64,000 nt of DNA, taken from contig NZ_CP087997.1 of assembly GCF_021044565.1 (NCBI RefSeq), positions 3,844,001 through 3,908,000 on the forward strand, written 5' to 3'. Below, piece by piece: positions 28,270 to 36,994 of this stretch (within the stretch, counting starts at the first letter, position 1; each line of letters opens with the position of its first letter). Origin of the DNA: Subtercola endophyticus (GTDB lineage Bacteria > Actinomycetota > Actinomycetes > Actinomycetales > Microbacteriaceae). The notes beneath the pieces were generated by a model. That model saw nothing but the letters and a program-made list of their open reading frames with translations, did no database searches and had not been told where the DNA came from. The position numbers and the translations under genes were made by a program.

Positions 28270-28878
28270 GTGAGCGAAGAATCCGTCGACGGCGCCCGTC
28301 GGGCCCGGCCCGGCCGCGGGCGCCGGCCCGCCGCCGAGGTGCGCGAAGCCGTGCTCACCGCCGCGGCGGCGCAACTCTTCGAAGGCGGACTCGCCGCGGT
28401 GACGTTCGAGAAGGTCGCCGCTCGTGCCGGCGCGAGCAAGATGACGCTCTACAAATGGTGGCCGACACCGGGATCCCTCGCCTTCGACGCGTACTTTCAC
28501 GCCGTGGAGGCTACGCTCGCGTTTCCCGACACGGGCGGCATCGAGCGCGACCTGCGCACGCAGCTGCACGCGTTCGTGGGTCTGTTGACGGGGTCGGCCG
28601 GCCCCGTGATCGCCGAGCTGGTGGGCGCGGCCCAGTCGGATGCCGTACTCGCCGAAGCGTTCGCCCAGACCTACACGCGGCCGCGCCGTCTGCTCGCGGT
28701 TCAGACGCTGCAGACGGCCCAGCGCCGCGCACAGATCCGCCCCGACGTCGACCCCGAGGTTGTCGTCGACCAGCTCTGGGGCGCCTGTTACCACCGCCTG
28801 CTGCTGCCCGACCAGCCCCTCAGCCTCGACTTCGCCGACGCCCTGCTCGCCAACCTCTTGCGCGGCATTCGCGCCTGA
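28270..28878 (+). CDS. TetR/AcrR family regulator
   Basis: 202 residues. The helix-turn-helix reads VTFEKVAARAGASKMTLYKWWPTPGSLA, the tryptophan-rich recognition helix of a common actinobacterial subfamily. Likely represses itself and the divergent SDR gene. TATACT lies exactly 6 nt before GTG 28270, predicting a leaderless mRNA. Confidence 0.93.
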   Translation: MSEESVDGARRARPGRGRRPAAEVREAVLTAAAAQLFEGGLAAVTFEKVAARAGASKMTLYKWWPTPGSLAFDAYFHAVEATLAFPDTGGIERDLRTQLHAFVGLLTGSAGPVIAELVGAAQSDAVLAEAFAQTYTRPRRLLAVQTLQTAQRRAQIRPDVDPEVVVDQLWGACYHRLLLPDQPLSLDFADALLANLLRGIRA

Positions 28879-28911
28879 GCATCTGCCCGTCGCCGCACCC
28901 CCGCCCCGCTG

Positions 28912-28985
28912 CGCGAAAAAGAGGAGATTTCGTGGGGGTGAGGCCGTATCACCGTCAGCCCCGCGAAATCTCCGCTGTTTTCGCG
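28912..28985. repeat. Long interrupted hairpin between two convergent TetR genes
   Basis: Outer stem CGCGAAAA/TTTTCGCG, inner stem GGAGATTTCG/CGAAATCTCC, and a further GGGG/CCCC pairing, total 74 bp. A probable bidirectional terminator between convergent genes. Confidence 0.75.
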
Positions 28986-29009
28986 ACCGGCGCAGTGGCT
29001 CGACGCGGG

Positions 29010-29570
29010 TCAGGCCTCGAGGGCGGCCGCCTGCGCTAGAAGCTGCTCGGCGACGAGCTCGAAGGGCTCGAGGGTCTGCTCCGCGCGGCTGAGCACCACT
29101 GCACCCTCGGTCGAGGCGATCAGCAGCGCTGCGAAGCGGGAGGCGGCGAGCTGCTCCAGTCCACCGGAGACCAGCAGCTCGGTTAGTCGAAGGCGCCAGG
29201 CGCGAAAGACGTTCGCCGTATGCGACAACAGGTCGGGGGAGTCGGTCGCCACGGTGACGGCGAGCACCGAGCATCCGGCCGTGTACTGAGAACGAACAAG
29301 CACGTGACGCCACATGTTCACGAAGTGCGCGGTGATGTCGACGGGTGACGTGCCCGGTGCGCTCGAGAGCAGCGCGACCGCGTGGGCGCCGGCGAGCTCC
29401 ACGGCCTCGGCTACGAGCTGGTCTTTGCCGTCGGGAAAGTGGTGGTAGATCGATCCGCGGGGGGCTCCGGTGAGCTCGAGTACGCCCGAGAACGACGTCT
29501 CTTGCAACCCGCGCTGGGCGAGCAGGCGCGCCGCACCTTCGACCATGCGACGCCGGGTGTCTGCGGCCAC
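29010..29570 (-). CDS. TetR family regulator, LmrA/YxaF-like
   Basis: About 186 residues. Helix-turn-helix TSFSGVLELTGAPRGSIYHHFPDGKDQL is the LmrA/QacR-like type (APRGSIYHHFPxGK). GTG 29570 with GAAGGGA upstream is preferred, because the longer start (29630) would overlap the -10 TATGAT (minus strand, 29631-29626). Divergent from the tautomerase gene, with two operators between them. Confidence 0.88.
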   Translation of the reverse strand: MAADTRRRMVEGAARLLAQRGLQETSFSGVLELTGAPRGSIYHHFPDGKDQLVAEAVELAGAHAVALLSSAPGTSPVDITAHFVNMWRHVLVRSQYTAGCSVLAVTVATDSPDLLSHTANVFRAWRLRLTELLVSGGLEQLAASRFAALLIASTEGAVVLSRAEQTLEPFELVAEQLLAQAAALEA

Positions 29571-29642
29571 CGGATGTTCCCTTCTCACGCGCTCGTGATG
29601 CGACTGTCGCGCACCTATGATTCTCATCATATTCGAGCTTGA

Positions 29643-29696
29643 CTATGACGTGCGTCATAGGGCATGATCGACAGGTCACTATGACGGCCGTCAGAA
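29643..29696. promoter_or_regulatory. Operators between TetR and tautomerase genes
   Basis: CTATGACG-TG-CGTCATAG (29643-29660) is a perfect 18-bp palindrome; CTATGACG-GC-CGTCAGAA (29679-29696) is a weaker copy with the same left half. Centres are 36 bp apart. Likely targets of the adjacent LmrA-like TetR. Confidence 0.78.
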
Positions 29697-29749
29697 TCGC
29701 GGCCGACCGGATGATGCCCACCAGACTTTTCTCGAAGGAGCCCACCCTC

Positions 29750-30202
29750 ATGCCCATGATCGACGTCTACGCCACCGCCGGGACGTTCGCCGACAAGCAC
29801 CAGCTCGCCGTCGACCTCGCGTCAACCGTGATGGCCATCGAGCAGGTGCCGAACATCCCGATGTTCCGGCAGAACACCGCCGGCTTCGTGCACGAGTTGC
29901 CGGCCGGCGATCTGTCGAACGTCGACGGTGACACGAACTACGTGCGCGTGCAGGTGCTGACCAACGCGGGCGCGCTCGATCGCGAGAAGCAGCTCGCCGT
30001 CGTGCAGCAACTCACCGACCTCGTGGCTGCCGCCGCCGGTGACCCGACGCTCGTGAACCGCACCTGGGTGCTGCTGACCGAGGCCGTCGCGGGCGGCTGG
30101 GGCCTGTCGGGCCACGCGAACACGAACGACGAGCTCGTGACGGCCGCCCGCGCCCAGATCGGCGCGCTGCAGGCCGCCGCTGCCGCCTCGAAGGCCGAGT
30201 AG
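29750..30202 (+). CDS. Tautomerase family protein
   Basis: 150 residues beginning MPMIDVYATAGTF. After Met removal the N-terminal Pro would be the catalytic base, as in 4-oxalocrotonate tautomerase relatives; the length fits the longer fused forms. Start chosen from AAGGAG 9 nt upstream; the frame is open further upstream but without a site. Probably controlled by the divergent TetR. Substrate unknown. Confidence 0.87.
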   Translation: MPMIDVYATAGTFADKHQLAVDLASTVMAIEQVPNIPMFRQNTAGFVHELPAGDLSNVDGDTNYVRVQVLTNAGALDREKQLAVVQQLTDLVAAAAGDPTLVNRTWVLLTEAVAGGWGLSGHANTNDELVTAARAQIGALQAAAAASKAE

Positions 30203-30270
30203 CGCCGCCGAGGTACCGCGCTCCGCCGCGCCCGCGCCCCCGCGTCCCGCGCCCCGCCTCCTGCGTCGGA

Positions 30271-30318
30271 TTTGCGCAGATGCACCTTCTGCCGCGTTTA
30301 TAGGTGCTTCTGCGCAAA
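30271..30318. repeat. 48-bp hairpin with TTTGCGCA arm end
   Basis: 17-nt arms (TTTGCGCAGATGCACCT and complement, one mismatch) and a 14-nt loop, downstream of the tautomerase gene. Resembles the 48-bp hairpin at 37663. Confidence 0.8.
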
Positions 30319-30414
30319 CTGCGCGGCCCGAGCTGCCGGGGCGGCGCCGGTGAGCGGCGCCGGTGAGCATCGGACACGCTCGCAGCGTAACAAAGGGCCC
30401 CACCCGACGGGGGA

Positions 30415-31461
30415 GTGAAACACTTAAGGGTGCTTTCTTCACTGCCTGTCTTGGACTTCTCCCGCCTGAACGCCTCACCCGAAGAGGCCGCGGCCTTTCG
30501 CGACGACCTGCGCCGCGTGACGCACGACGTCGGGTTCTTCTACCTCGTGGGGCACGGTGTTCCGCAGCGGTTGATCGACCAGGTCGTCGACCTGTCGCGG
30601 CGCTTCTTCGAGCTGCCCGAGGCCGACAAGCTCGCCATTGAGAACGTGAACAGCCCGCAGTTCCGCGGGTACACGCGGGTCGGCGGTGAGCTGACGGCGG
30701 GCGGAGTCGACTGGCGCGAGCAGATCGACATCGGCCCCGAGCGTCCCGCCGCCCGAGCGGGGGTGGATTCGGCCGATCCCGATGCCGAGTACTGGCGCCT
30801 CGAGGGCCCGAACCTGTGGCCCGCCGCGCTGCCTGAACTCAAGCCGGTCGTCGAGCAGTGGAACGCCGAACTCAGCGCGGTGTCGCTGCGGTTGCTGCGC
30901 GAGTGGGCACTGGCGTTGGGAGCGCCTGGAGATTCGTTCGACGAGGCCTTTGCCGATCATCCGTTTCCCCTCACCAAGATCGTGCGCTACCCCGGCGAAT
31001 CGGTCGACACGCCCAAGCAGGGCGTCGGCGTGCATCGCGATGGCGGCGTGCTCACGCTGTTGCTCGTCGAGCCCGGCAAGGGCGGCCTGCAGGTCGAGCA
31101 CGAGGGCGAGTGGATCGAAGCGCCGCCCATGCCAGGCGCGTTCGTCGTGAACATCGGCGAGATGCTCGAGCTCGCCACCGGCGGGTACCTCAAGGCCACG
31201 CTGCACCGCGTGCAGTCGCCGAAGGTCGGCTCCGACCGCATCTCGATTCCGTTCTTTTTCAACCCCGGCCTCGACGCGCGGATGCCCGTGCTCGACGTGA
31301 GCGACGAAGTGCGTGCCGGCGCCCGAGGTGTGTCGGTCGACCCGACAGACAGCCCCATTCTCGAGACCTACGGCGACAACGTGCTGCGCTACCGGTTGCG
31401 GGCGCACCCGAACGTAGCCGAGATCTTTCACGCCGATCTGCTGCACCCCGCCGCGGGCTGA
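30415..31461 (+). CDS. 2OG-Fe(II) oxygenase, isopenicillin N synthase-like family
   Basis: About 348 residues. N-terminal DIOX_N domain (VGFFYLVGHGVPQRLIDQ; FFELPEADK; GYTRVGGE) and catalytic jelly roll with the iron facial triad GVHRDGG (about H206, D208) and TLHRVQSP (about H264), then the 2-oxoglutarate-binding RISIPFFF. Acts on an unidentified small molecule. Start is uncertain: GTG 30415 or GTG 30430. Ends 32 bp from the convergent LysR gene. Confidence 0.92.
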   Translation: MKHLRVLSSLPVLDFSRLNASPEEAAAFRDDLRRVTHDVGFFYLVGHGVPQRLIDQVVDLSRRFFELPEADKLAIENVNSPQFRGYTRVGGELTAGGVDWREQIDIGPERPAARAGVDSADPDAEYWRLEGPNLWPAALPELKPVVEQWNAELSAVSLRLLREWALALGAPGDSFDEAFADHPFPLTKIVRYPGESVDTPKQGVGVHRDGGVLTLLLVEPGKGGLQVEHEGEWIEAPPMPGAFVVNIGEMLELATGGYLKATLHRVQSPKVGSDRISIPFFFNPGLDARMPVLDVSDEVRAGARGVSVDPTDSPILETYGDNVLRYRLRAHPNVAEIFHADLLHPAAG

Positions 31462-31493
31462 CGTCGCGGCGCCCGGCCGGCTGGGTGGCCGAG

Positions 31494-32582
31494 CTACCGA
31501 GCGTACGCGGCCGCTTCTGAACGGAGGGCCGCGCAGAGCCTGGCGAGGCCTGCGTCGGCGGCCGAGGATGCCCGCGTAGCGAGATAGTCGTACCGCGACA
31601 CCGGCTCGGCGAGATCGAGCAGTCGCACGCCGCCCGGAACATCGACGGCACCCAACTGAGGAATCAGCGCAACGCCGGCCCCGGCGGCGACGAAGGCCAG
31701 TTGCACGCTGAAGTCGGTCGCCTCGGCGACGACGCGCGGCTCGAATCCGGCCAGGCCGCACGCGCGCTGCACCATTTCGTGGCAGGTGAACTCGCGGCCG
31801 GGCACGATCCAGTCTGCGTTCGCATACTCTCGCAGGTCGACGCCCGAGTCGGCGCCGCCGCGCGTGCTCTGAGTATCGAGCTCGAGCTCGCGCCCGGCCA
31901 GGTACACGGGCTCCGTCAGCAGCGGTGTCGTGACGAGCCCCGCCCGGTCGATGCGCGGCACATTCGAGTACGAATGAGCTACGGCTAGATCCACATCGCC
32001 GCCGGCGAGGGCAGGGAGGGAATCGGTCGGTTCGAGCTCGATCAGGCTGAGCCGGATGCCCGGGGCCAGCGTCCCACCGCCCGGTGAGCCAATCTTCGGT
32101 TGCGCAGTGTGCGGGGTGGCTCTCGGGGCGCCTCCCGAGGTGCCGCCCGGCGCGCCGGCCGACTGCCTCTCGCTCGACTGGCTACCGGCTGTGCCGGGCG
32201 CGCCGGCCGACCAACCCGCGCCCGAGGTGCCGCCCGCCGCCAGCAACCGGCCCCACGCCGACGCGACCAGCGACCGCGCGATGGTCGGGAACGCCGCCAC
32301 GCGGTACCGTCCCGTCGCACCCTCGCGCAGGGCCGAGACCTCCATCTCTGCCACGCTCATCAGGTCGCCGATCTGTCGCGCGTGTTCGGCGAGCACCGAT
32401 CCGGCGGCGGTCAGCGCGACTCGCCGACCCTGCCGCTCCGTCAGTACGACGCCGAGCTCACGCTCGAGGGCGGCGAGCTGCATCGAAACACCCGGAGCGG
32501 TGAGGTGAAGTGATCGAGCGACCGCGGCGATGGTGCCGAGTCGGTCGAGTTCGGCGAGCATCAGCAGCTTTCGGGCATCCAT
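31494..32582 (-). CDS. LysR family regulator with a low-complexity insertion
   Basis: 362 residues, about 60 longer than typical. N-terminal winged helix (LDRLGTIAAVARSLHLTAPGVSMQLAALERELG) is normal. The effector-binding domain is interrupted at about residues 117-172 by a Gly/Ala/Ser/Pro-rich stretch encoded by direct repeats, after which the domain resumes (IRLSLIELEPTDSLPALAGGDVDLAV). Divergent from an EamA transporter, its likely target; ATACTTACGTAT in the gap has ATAC/GTAT arms. Confidence 0.92.
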   Translation of the reverse strand: MDARKLLMLAELDRLGTIAAVARSLHLTAPGVSMQLAALERELGVVLTERQGRRVALTAAGSVLAEHARQIGDLMSVAEMEVSALREGATGRYRVAAFPTIARSLVASAWGRLLAAGGTSGAGWSAGAPGTAGSQSSERQSAGAPGGTSGGAPRATPHTAQPKIGSPGGGTLAPGIRLSLIELEPTDSLPALAGGDVDLAVAHSYSNVPRIDRAGLVTTPLLTEPVYLAGRELELDTQSTRGGADSGVDLREYANADWIVPGREFTCHEMVQRACGLAGFEPRVVAEATDFSVQLAFVAAGAGVALIPQLGAVDVPGGVRLLDLAEPVSRYDYLATRASSAADAGLARLCAALRSEAAAYAR

Positions 32583-32620
32583 CACCTAGCAATACTTACG
32601 TATCAGAGCAGTAAAAGTAA

Positions 32621-33616
32621 ATGGATATTATTTCCGACACGGCACAGACTCGGAACATGCCCTCTTTTCGCGTACTGGCCGCCGGACTCTCGGTCGTCGT
32701 GTTGTGGGCGAGCGCCTTTCCGGCCATCCAGGTCGCTTCACCCGAGCTCGGCGTGGTCGGGTTGTCGGTCGCGCGGCTGGCGATTGCGGCCGTCGCTCTG
32801 CTGGTCGTCGCGCCGTTTCTGCACGTGCGGCTGCCCCGCCGCCGCGATCTGGGTCTCATCGTCGCCTGCGGATTCTTCGGAATGACCGCGTACCAACTGC
32901 TGCTGAATTGGGGCGAGTTGTCGGTGCCTGCCGGAACCTCGAGCATCATCGTGGCCGCGGCGCCGCTGGTGTCGGTGACCATCGCCGTGATCGCCTTCGG
33001 GGAGCGGCTCAGCCCGATCCGCATCGTCGGCAGCGCGGTGGCGATCGCCGGCGTTCTCGTGGTGTGCCTGGCGCGGGCGGGAATCAGTCTCTCGGCCTCG
33101 GTGTGGATCGTCGTAGCCGCGATGCTCGTGCAAGGCATCTATCACCCGCTGACCCGGCCGCTGCTGAAGCGCTATTCGGGGCTCGAGGTGGCGACGTATG
33201 GCATGGTGATCGGCACCGTGATGACGCTTCCGTTTGTTCCCTTCGGCCTCGAACAGTTGCTGTCAGCGCCGCCGCCGGCCTGGCTCGCAGCGGCATACCT
33301 GGGTCTGCTGCCCTCGGCGCTGGGCTTCGTGCTGTGGGGGTACGCGGTCGCGCGGCTGCCGGTCGTGGCATCCACGTCGTTGCTGTACCTGGTGCCGCCG
33401 GTCGCGGTGGGCATCTCGTTCGTCTGGCTGGGGGAGCTGCCGGTGGCGAGCGAGTTGGTGGGCGGACTCATCGTGATCGCCGGAGTGGTGCTGGTGGGCC
33501 TCGGCGACAGGATCAAGCGGTCGGTGAGCGGTTTGTCATTTAGGGGAGAACGATCAGCATCGGCGGCTAGCGTGAATGTGCACCGTGAAGAGACGGCGCA
33601 ACGACCGAAAGTGTGA
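32621..33616 (+). CDS. EamA family transporter
   Basis: Ten-TM metabolite exporter of the DMT superfamily, up to 331 residues. Two EamA halves: VVLWASAFPAIQVASPELG and SSIIVAAAPLVSVTIAVIAFGERLSP, then the second ending STSLLYLVPPVAVGISFVWLGE. ATG 32657 (MPSFRVLAAG) gives a more typical N-terminus than ATG 32621; I cannot decide. Divergent from the LysR regulator that probably controls it. Confidence 0.9.
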   Translation: MDIISDTAQTRNMPSFRVLAAGLSVVVLWASAFPAIQVASPELGVVGLSVARLAIAAVALLVVAPFLHVRLPRRRDLGLIVACGFFGMTAYQLLLNWGELSVPAGTSSIIVAAAPLVSVTIAVIAFGERLSPIRIVGSAVAIAGVLVVCLARAGISLSASVWIVVAAMLVQGIYHPLTRPLLKRYSGLEVATYGMVIGTVMTLPFVPFGLEQLLSAPPPAWLAAAYLGLLPSALGFVLWGYAVARLPVVASTSLLYLVPPVAVGISFVWLGELPVASELVGGLIVIAGVVLVGLGDRIKRSVSGLSFRGERSASAASVNVHREETAQRPKV

Positions 33617-33620
33617 GCGC

Positions 33621-33944
33621 ATGGCGGGGCTGTTCAGCAGGCGCACGCGCACAGCGTCATCGGGAGTGCAGCTGTTCGACGCCCCGGCACGGGTGCCGTC
33701 GAGCCGTGCGACCGCCATCGCTTTGACCGTGGCGACGGGCGCGCTGCTGGTCGTGACGGTTCCGCTGTATTTCGTGTTTCTGCTGAACAACATCGGAGAC
33801 GTCTTCGTCATGATGGCGAATCTGCGAGCCGCGTCGGCGAGACGTGACGCGCCGAACGATGAGGCCGACCCCGAAGACGACCCGCACGACGGGGCTGACC
33901 CCGACGACGACGACCCGCACGATGACGTCGATTCCGACGGCTGA
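33621..33944 (+). CDS. Small membrane protein with acidic C-terminus
   Basis: Not recognised. 107 residues from ATG 33621, 4 nt after the transporter stop. One clear membrane helix (TAIALTVATGALLVVTVPLY, about 35-60) and a tail of Asp/Pro/Glu repeats (DEADPEDDPHDGADPDDDDP). Probably co-transcribed with the EamA gene. Function unknown. Confidence 0.65.
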   Translation: MAGLFSRRTRTASSGVQLFDAPARVPSSRATAIALTVATGALLVVTVPLYFVFLLNNIGDVFVMMANLRAASARRDAPNDEADPEDDPHDGADPDDDDPHDDVDSDG

Positions 33945-34124
33945 CCGGCGCCGCGCGAGAGCCGCAGCGACAGCGACCGAGACAGTTGCGGTCGAGATGA
34001 GCCGCCGCGGCGGTCGCTCTCGTCCGAAACAGTCGCCTTCGCTCGGGCTAGCCCCGGGCGGCGGGAGAGTGCGCTGGCGGGGGCGTGCGGTGGCGTGCGG
34101 TGGCGCGGCGGCGCAGCGTGCGGG

Positions 34125-34568
34125 CTAGCGGGCGCGCAGCTGGAGCAGGGCGTCTTCTGCCGCCACCCAGGCCAGCATGGCGCACTTGACGCGCGCGATG
34201 TACTTCGAGGCGCCGCCGAGAACAACGGCGTCGCCGAGCAGTTCTTCATCGGGCTCGATGGTGCCCTTCGAGCGCATCGCCACGCGGAACACGTCTATAC
34301 GCTCCGACAGCTCGGCCGTCGTGAGGCCCGGAACCAGGTCAGACAACAGCGACGCCGACGACTGCGAGATGGCGCAGCCCTGCCCCTCCCACGTGAGCGA
34401 CCCGATCACGTCGCCGTCGACGTGCAGTTGCAGCGTGATCTCATCACCGCAGGTCGGGTTCACCTGATGCGAGTGGGCGTCTGACGTCTCGGTGAGACCG
34501 AATCCATGGCGCTCTTTGGCGTGGTCGAGAATGACTTGCTGGTAGAGGCCCTGCATCTCTCCGCTCAT
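34125..34568 (-). CDS. sufU: SUF system Fe-S scaffold/sulfur acceptor SufU
   Basis: 147 residues. NifU-like zinc protein that accepts sulfur from SufS. The three cysteines are present in NPTCGDEI, GQGCAIS and RVKCAMLAW, as is Asp of the zinc site. Its ATG overlaps the sufS stop as ATGA, so the two are translationally coupled. The sufBCD genes are not in this window; a separate suf operon elsewhere is likely. Confidence 0.95.
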   Translation of the reverse strand: MSGEMQGLYQQVILDHAKERHGFGLTETSDAHSHQVNPTCGDEITLQLHVDGDVIGSLTWEGQGCAISQSSASLLSDLVPGLTTAELSERIDVFRVAMRSKGTIEPDEELLGDAVVLGGASKYIARVKCAMLAWVAAEDALLQLRAR

Positions 34569-35899
34569 GAGCGGGCCCCCGTGCTCGTAGCCCCACCGAA
34601 GAACGTGACGGCGTCGGCGACGCCCGTGAGAAAGCGATCCACCTCGTCATCGGTGGTGTAGAGATAGGTGCTGGCGCGAGTGCTCGACACCACTCCGAAG
34701 CGGCGGTGCAACGGCTGCGCGCAGTGGTGGCCAACTCGAACGGCGATGCCCCGGTCATCCAGAAACTGCCCGATGTCGTGCGAGTGGATGCCCGCGACAT
34801 CGAAGCTCGCCAGCCCCACCCGCTCGTGTCCAGCCTGCGGGCCGAGCACCTTGACACCGTCGATGGCGCTGAGGCCCGTGACAAGCCGTTGGCCGAGCTC
34901 TGCTTCGCGGGCATGGATGCGGCCGAGGCCCACCGACTCGAGATACGCGACGGCCCGACCGAGCGCGATGGCCTGGGAGACGCGCTGGGTTCCGGCCTCG
35001 AAGCGCTGCGGAGCCGGAAGGTACGTGGCCTGCTCCATGGTGACCGAGACGATCATCGATCCGCCGGTGAGGAACGGCGGCATGGCGTTGAGCAGATCGC
35101 GCCGGCCGTAAAGCACGCCGACGCCGGTCGGGGCGAGCATCTTGTGCCCCGAGAACGCGGCGAAGTCGACACCGAGCTCGACGACGTTCAGCGGCAGATG
35201 CGGTGCGGACTGGCAGGCGTCGAGCACGACCAGCGCGCCCACGTTGTGGGCGAGCGCCACAAGCTCGGTGACGGGGTTGATCACGCCGAGCACGTTCGAC
35301 ACGTGCGTGAAGGCGACGACCCGCGTGCGTTCGCCGATGATCGCAGCGGCCTCATCGAGGCGCAGGGCACCATATTCGTCAATCGGAATATACTTCAGGC
35401 TCGCTCCGGTGCGAGCCGCCAATTCTTGCCACGGGAGCAGATTCGCGTGGTGTTCCATCTCGGTGACGACGATCTCGTCACCCGGCCCGAGGCTGAATTG
35501 CCGGGCATCCGCACCCCCTCGACCGAGGCTGGCGTTCGAAAACGCATAGGCAACGAGGTTTATGCCTTCGGTGGCATTCGAGGTGTAGACGATCTCGTCC
35601 TCGGCCGCACCGACGAAGCGGGCGACTGCGGCCCGGGCGTCTTCGAAGCTCTCGGTCGCCAGCGCGGCAAGAGTGTGGGCGCCGCGGTGCACGGCTGAAT
35701 TCTCGTGCAGATAGTACTCACGCTCGACGTCGAGCACCTGCAGCGGCTTCTGGCTGGTGGCGCCCGAGTCGAGGTAGGCGAGCGGATGCCCGTTCACCAC
35801 TTCGTTCAGAATCGGAAAGTCGAGGCGCAGCCGTTCGATGTCGCTCGCAGTGAGTGGTTCTGCGGTGCCGGAGTCTGCTTTCGGAGTGGTGATTGTCAT
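34565..35899 (-). CDS. sufS: SufS cysteine desulfurase
   Basis: PLP enzyme releasing sulfur from cysteine for Fe-S assembly; 444 residues. Features: LDSGATSQKP, HRGAHTLA, TEMEHHANLLPWQ, cofactor Lys in FSGHKML (about 253) and active-site Cys in RVGHHCAQPLHRRF (about 393). ATG 35899 directly follows an in-frame GTG 35902; GGAAGG is close by. First gene of sufS-sufU. Confidence 0.95.
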   Translation of the reverse strand: MTITTPKADSGTAEPLTASDIERLRLDFPILNEVVNGHPLAYLDSGATSQKPLQVLDVEREYYLHENSAVHRGAHTLAALATESFEDARAAVARFVGAAEDEIVYTSNATEGINLVAYAFSNASLGRGGADARQFSLGPGDEIVVTEMEHHANLLPWQELAARTGASLKYIPIDEYGALRLDEAAAIIGERTRVVAFTHVSNVLGVINPVTELVALAHNVGALVVLDACQSAPHLPLNVVELGVDFAAFSGHKMLAPTGVGVLYGRRDLLNAMPPFLTGGSMIVSVTMEQATYLPAPQRFEAGTQRVSQAIALGRAVAYLESVGLGRIHAREAELGQRLVTGLSAIDGVKVLGPQAGHERVGLASFDVAGIHSHDIGQFLDDRGIAVRVGHHCAQPLHRRFGVVSSTRASTYLYTTDDEVDRFLTGVADAVTFFGGATSTGARS

Positions 35900-35974
35900 C
35901 ACCTTCCAGCTTAGGCACGCCCGCGCGGTGTGGCCCCCCGTATTACGAGTTCGGCGCTCCGTATGTCGCGGGCT

Positions 35975-36050
35975 GGCAAGACGTGTTGGGGCTGGCTAGA
36001 CGTGCTCGAAGTGGCTAGACGTGTTTGGGCGGGCTAGACGTGCTCGAGCT
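35975..36050. repeat. Four 19-bp tandem repeats at the lipoprotein gene end
   Basis: Units at 35975-35993, 35994-36012, 36013-36031 and 36032-36050, consensus GGCTAGACGTGCTCGAGCT. Each of the last three carries CTA, the complement of a TAG stop; the real stop of the minus-strand lipoprotein gene (36053-36055) lies in the partial next unit. Confidence 0.88.
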
Positions 36051-36052
36051 GG

Positions 36053-36814
36053 CTACATGTCCTTGAGCTGGCCGAGCACCGTTCCGTCTGCGGCCGAAAC
36101 CGTCATGACCGAACCTTGCACGGTGGCAGACGCCGCTCGGCTCAGCCACGTGTCGACACCCTCGCAGAACATCATGGTCGAGGTGACCTTCGAGAAGGTC
36201 ACCGATTGGCTGCCTCCGCTGCCCGGTGCCCAGCTGCCACCCATGACGTTGCAGCCGTCGTTGCCGCTGAACGTGCGGTCGGCCGAGATGGAGAGGAAGG
36301 GCGACGTGGGGGTGCGGGTCTCGGTCCAGTAGCCGATCGGCCAGCCCTGCGGGCCGACGGTCGGGTCGGTGGAGCGAACCAGAGTGGTTGACGTGGTGCC
36401 GTTCGAGCTGTCGATCGTCAGGTAATCGCCGTTGACCGCGACATGATCGGCAAGAGTGACAGACAACGGAATCTGCGCGCCCTCGCACGCCATCATCGTC
36501 GACGGGCCGGCGGTCGTCGTCATGACTCCGGCCGCGTTGACTGTCCACGTGCCCTCGACCCGGTTGCAGCCATCGGAGGCGATCCAGGTGTTGTCTTGCA
36601 CGAATGCGACGAACGGCTGCTCGGGGGAGTCGTACTTCTCTTGCACAGTCCACACGCCCACGAGCTGGCCCTGCTGGAAGCCCGCTTCGACCGCGGCATC
36701 GGCTGCCTGCGAGGCCGGCGGCGTCAAAGGCTCGGTCTCGGCCGAGCATCCGGTCAGAACGATTGCTACTGCCGCGGCAGCCGCAAGAATCGCGAAGGGA
36801 GTGAGTCGAGCCAT
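36053..36814 (-). CDS. Lipoprotein with two META/HslJ-like domains
   Basis: 253 residues. Signal peptide with lipobox VLTGC (Cys23), so anchored on the outer membrane face. Two internal repeats match the META domain: SDGCNRVEGTW...STMMACEG (first) and NDGCNVMGGSW...STMMFCEG (second). META proteins such as HslJ are linked to stress or antibiotic tolerance, but the role here is unknown. Monocistronic; the 3' end merges into a 19-bp repeat array. Confidence 0.9.
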   Translation of the reverse strand: MARLTPFAILAAAAAVAIVLTGCSAETEPLTPPASQAADAAVEAGFQQGQLVGVWTVQEKYDSPEQPFVAFVQDNTWIASDGCNRVEGTWTVNAAGVMTTTAGPSTMMACEGAQIPLSVTLADHVAVNGDYLTIDSSNGTTSTTLVRSTDPTVGPQGWPIGYWTETRTPTSPFLSISADRTFSGNDGCNVMGGSWAPGSGGSQSVTFSKVTSTMMFCEGVDTWLSRAASATVQGSVMTVSAADGTVLGQLKDM

Positions 36815-36994
36815 GAAGTGCCTCCGATTGTCATTCGCACAGTATCGCGTGCGCTCATTTCACGGCAACTTGACGGGCCGCTCACCGTTGGGATGTAACG
36901 GATTCGTTGTCTGCGCCGGGCACTCCGCCCCCGCGGCATCCCCGTCTGCGCGAGCTTCTCTCGCCGGATGCGGAGGGGGCCGGTACGATGGGGC

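Noticed and set aside
30475..31761. 428-residue minus-strand ORF opposite the 2OG oxygenase
   Set aside because: Shadow; the plus strand shows intact iron and 2-oxoglutarate motifs.
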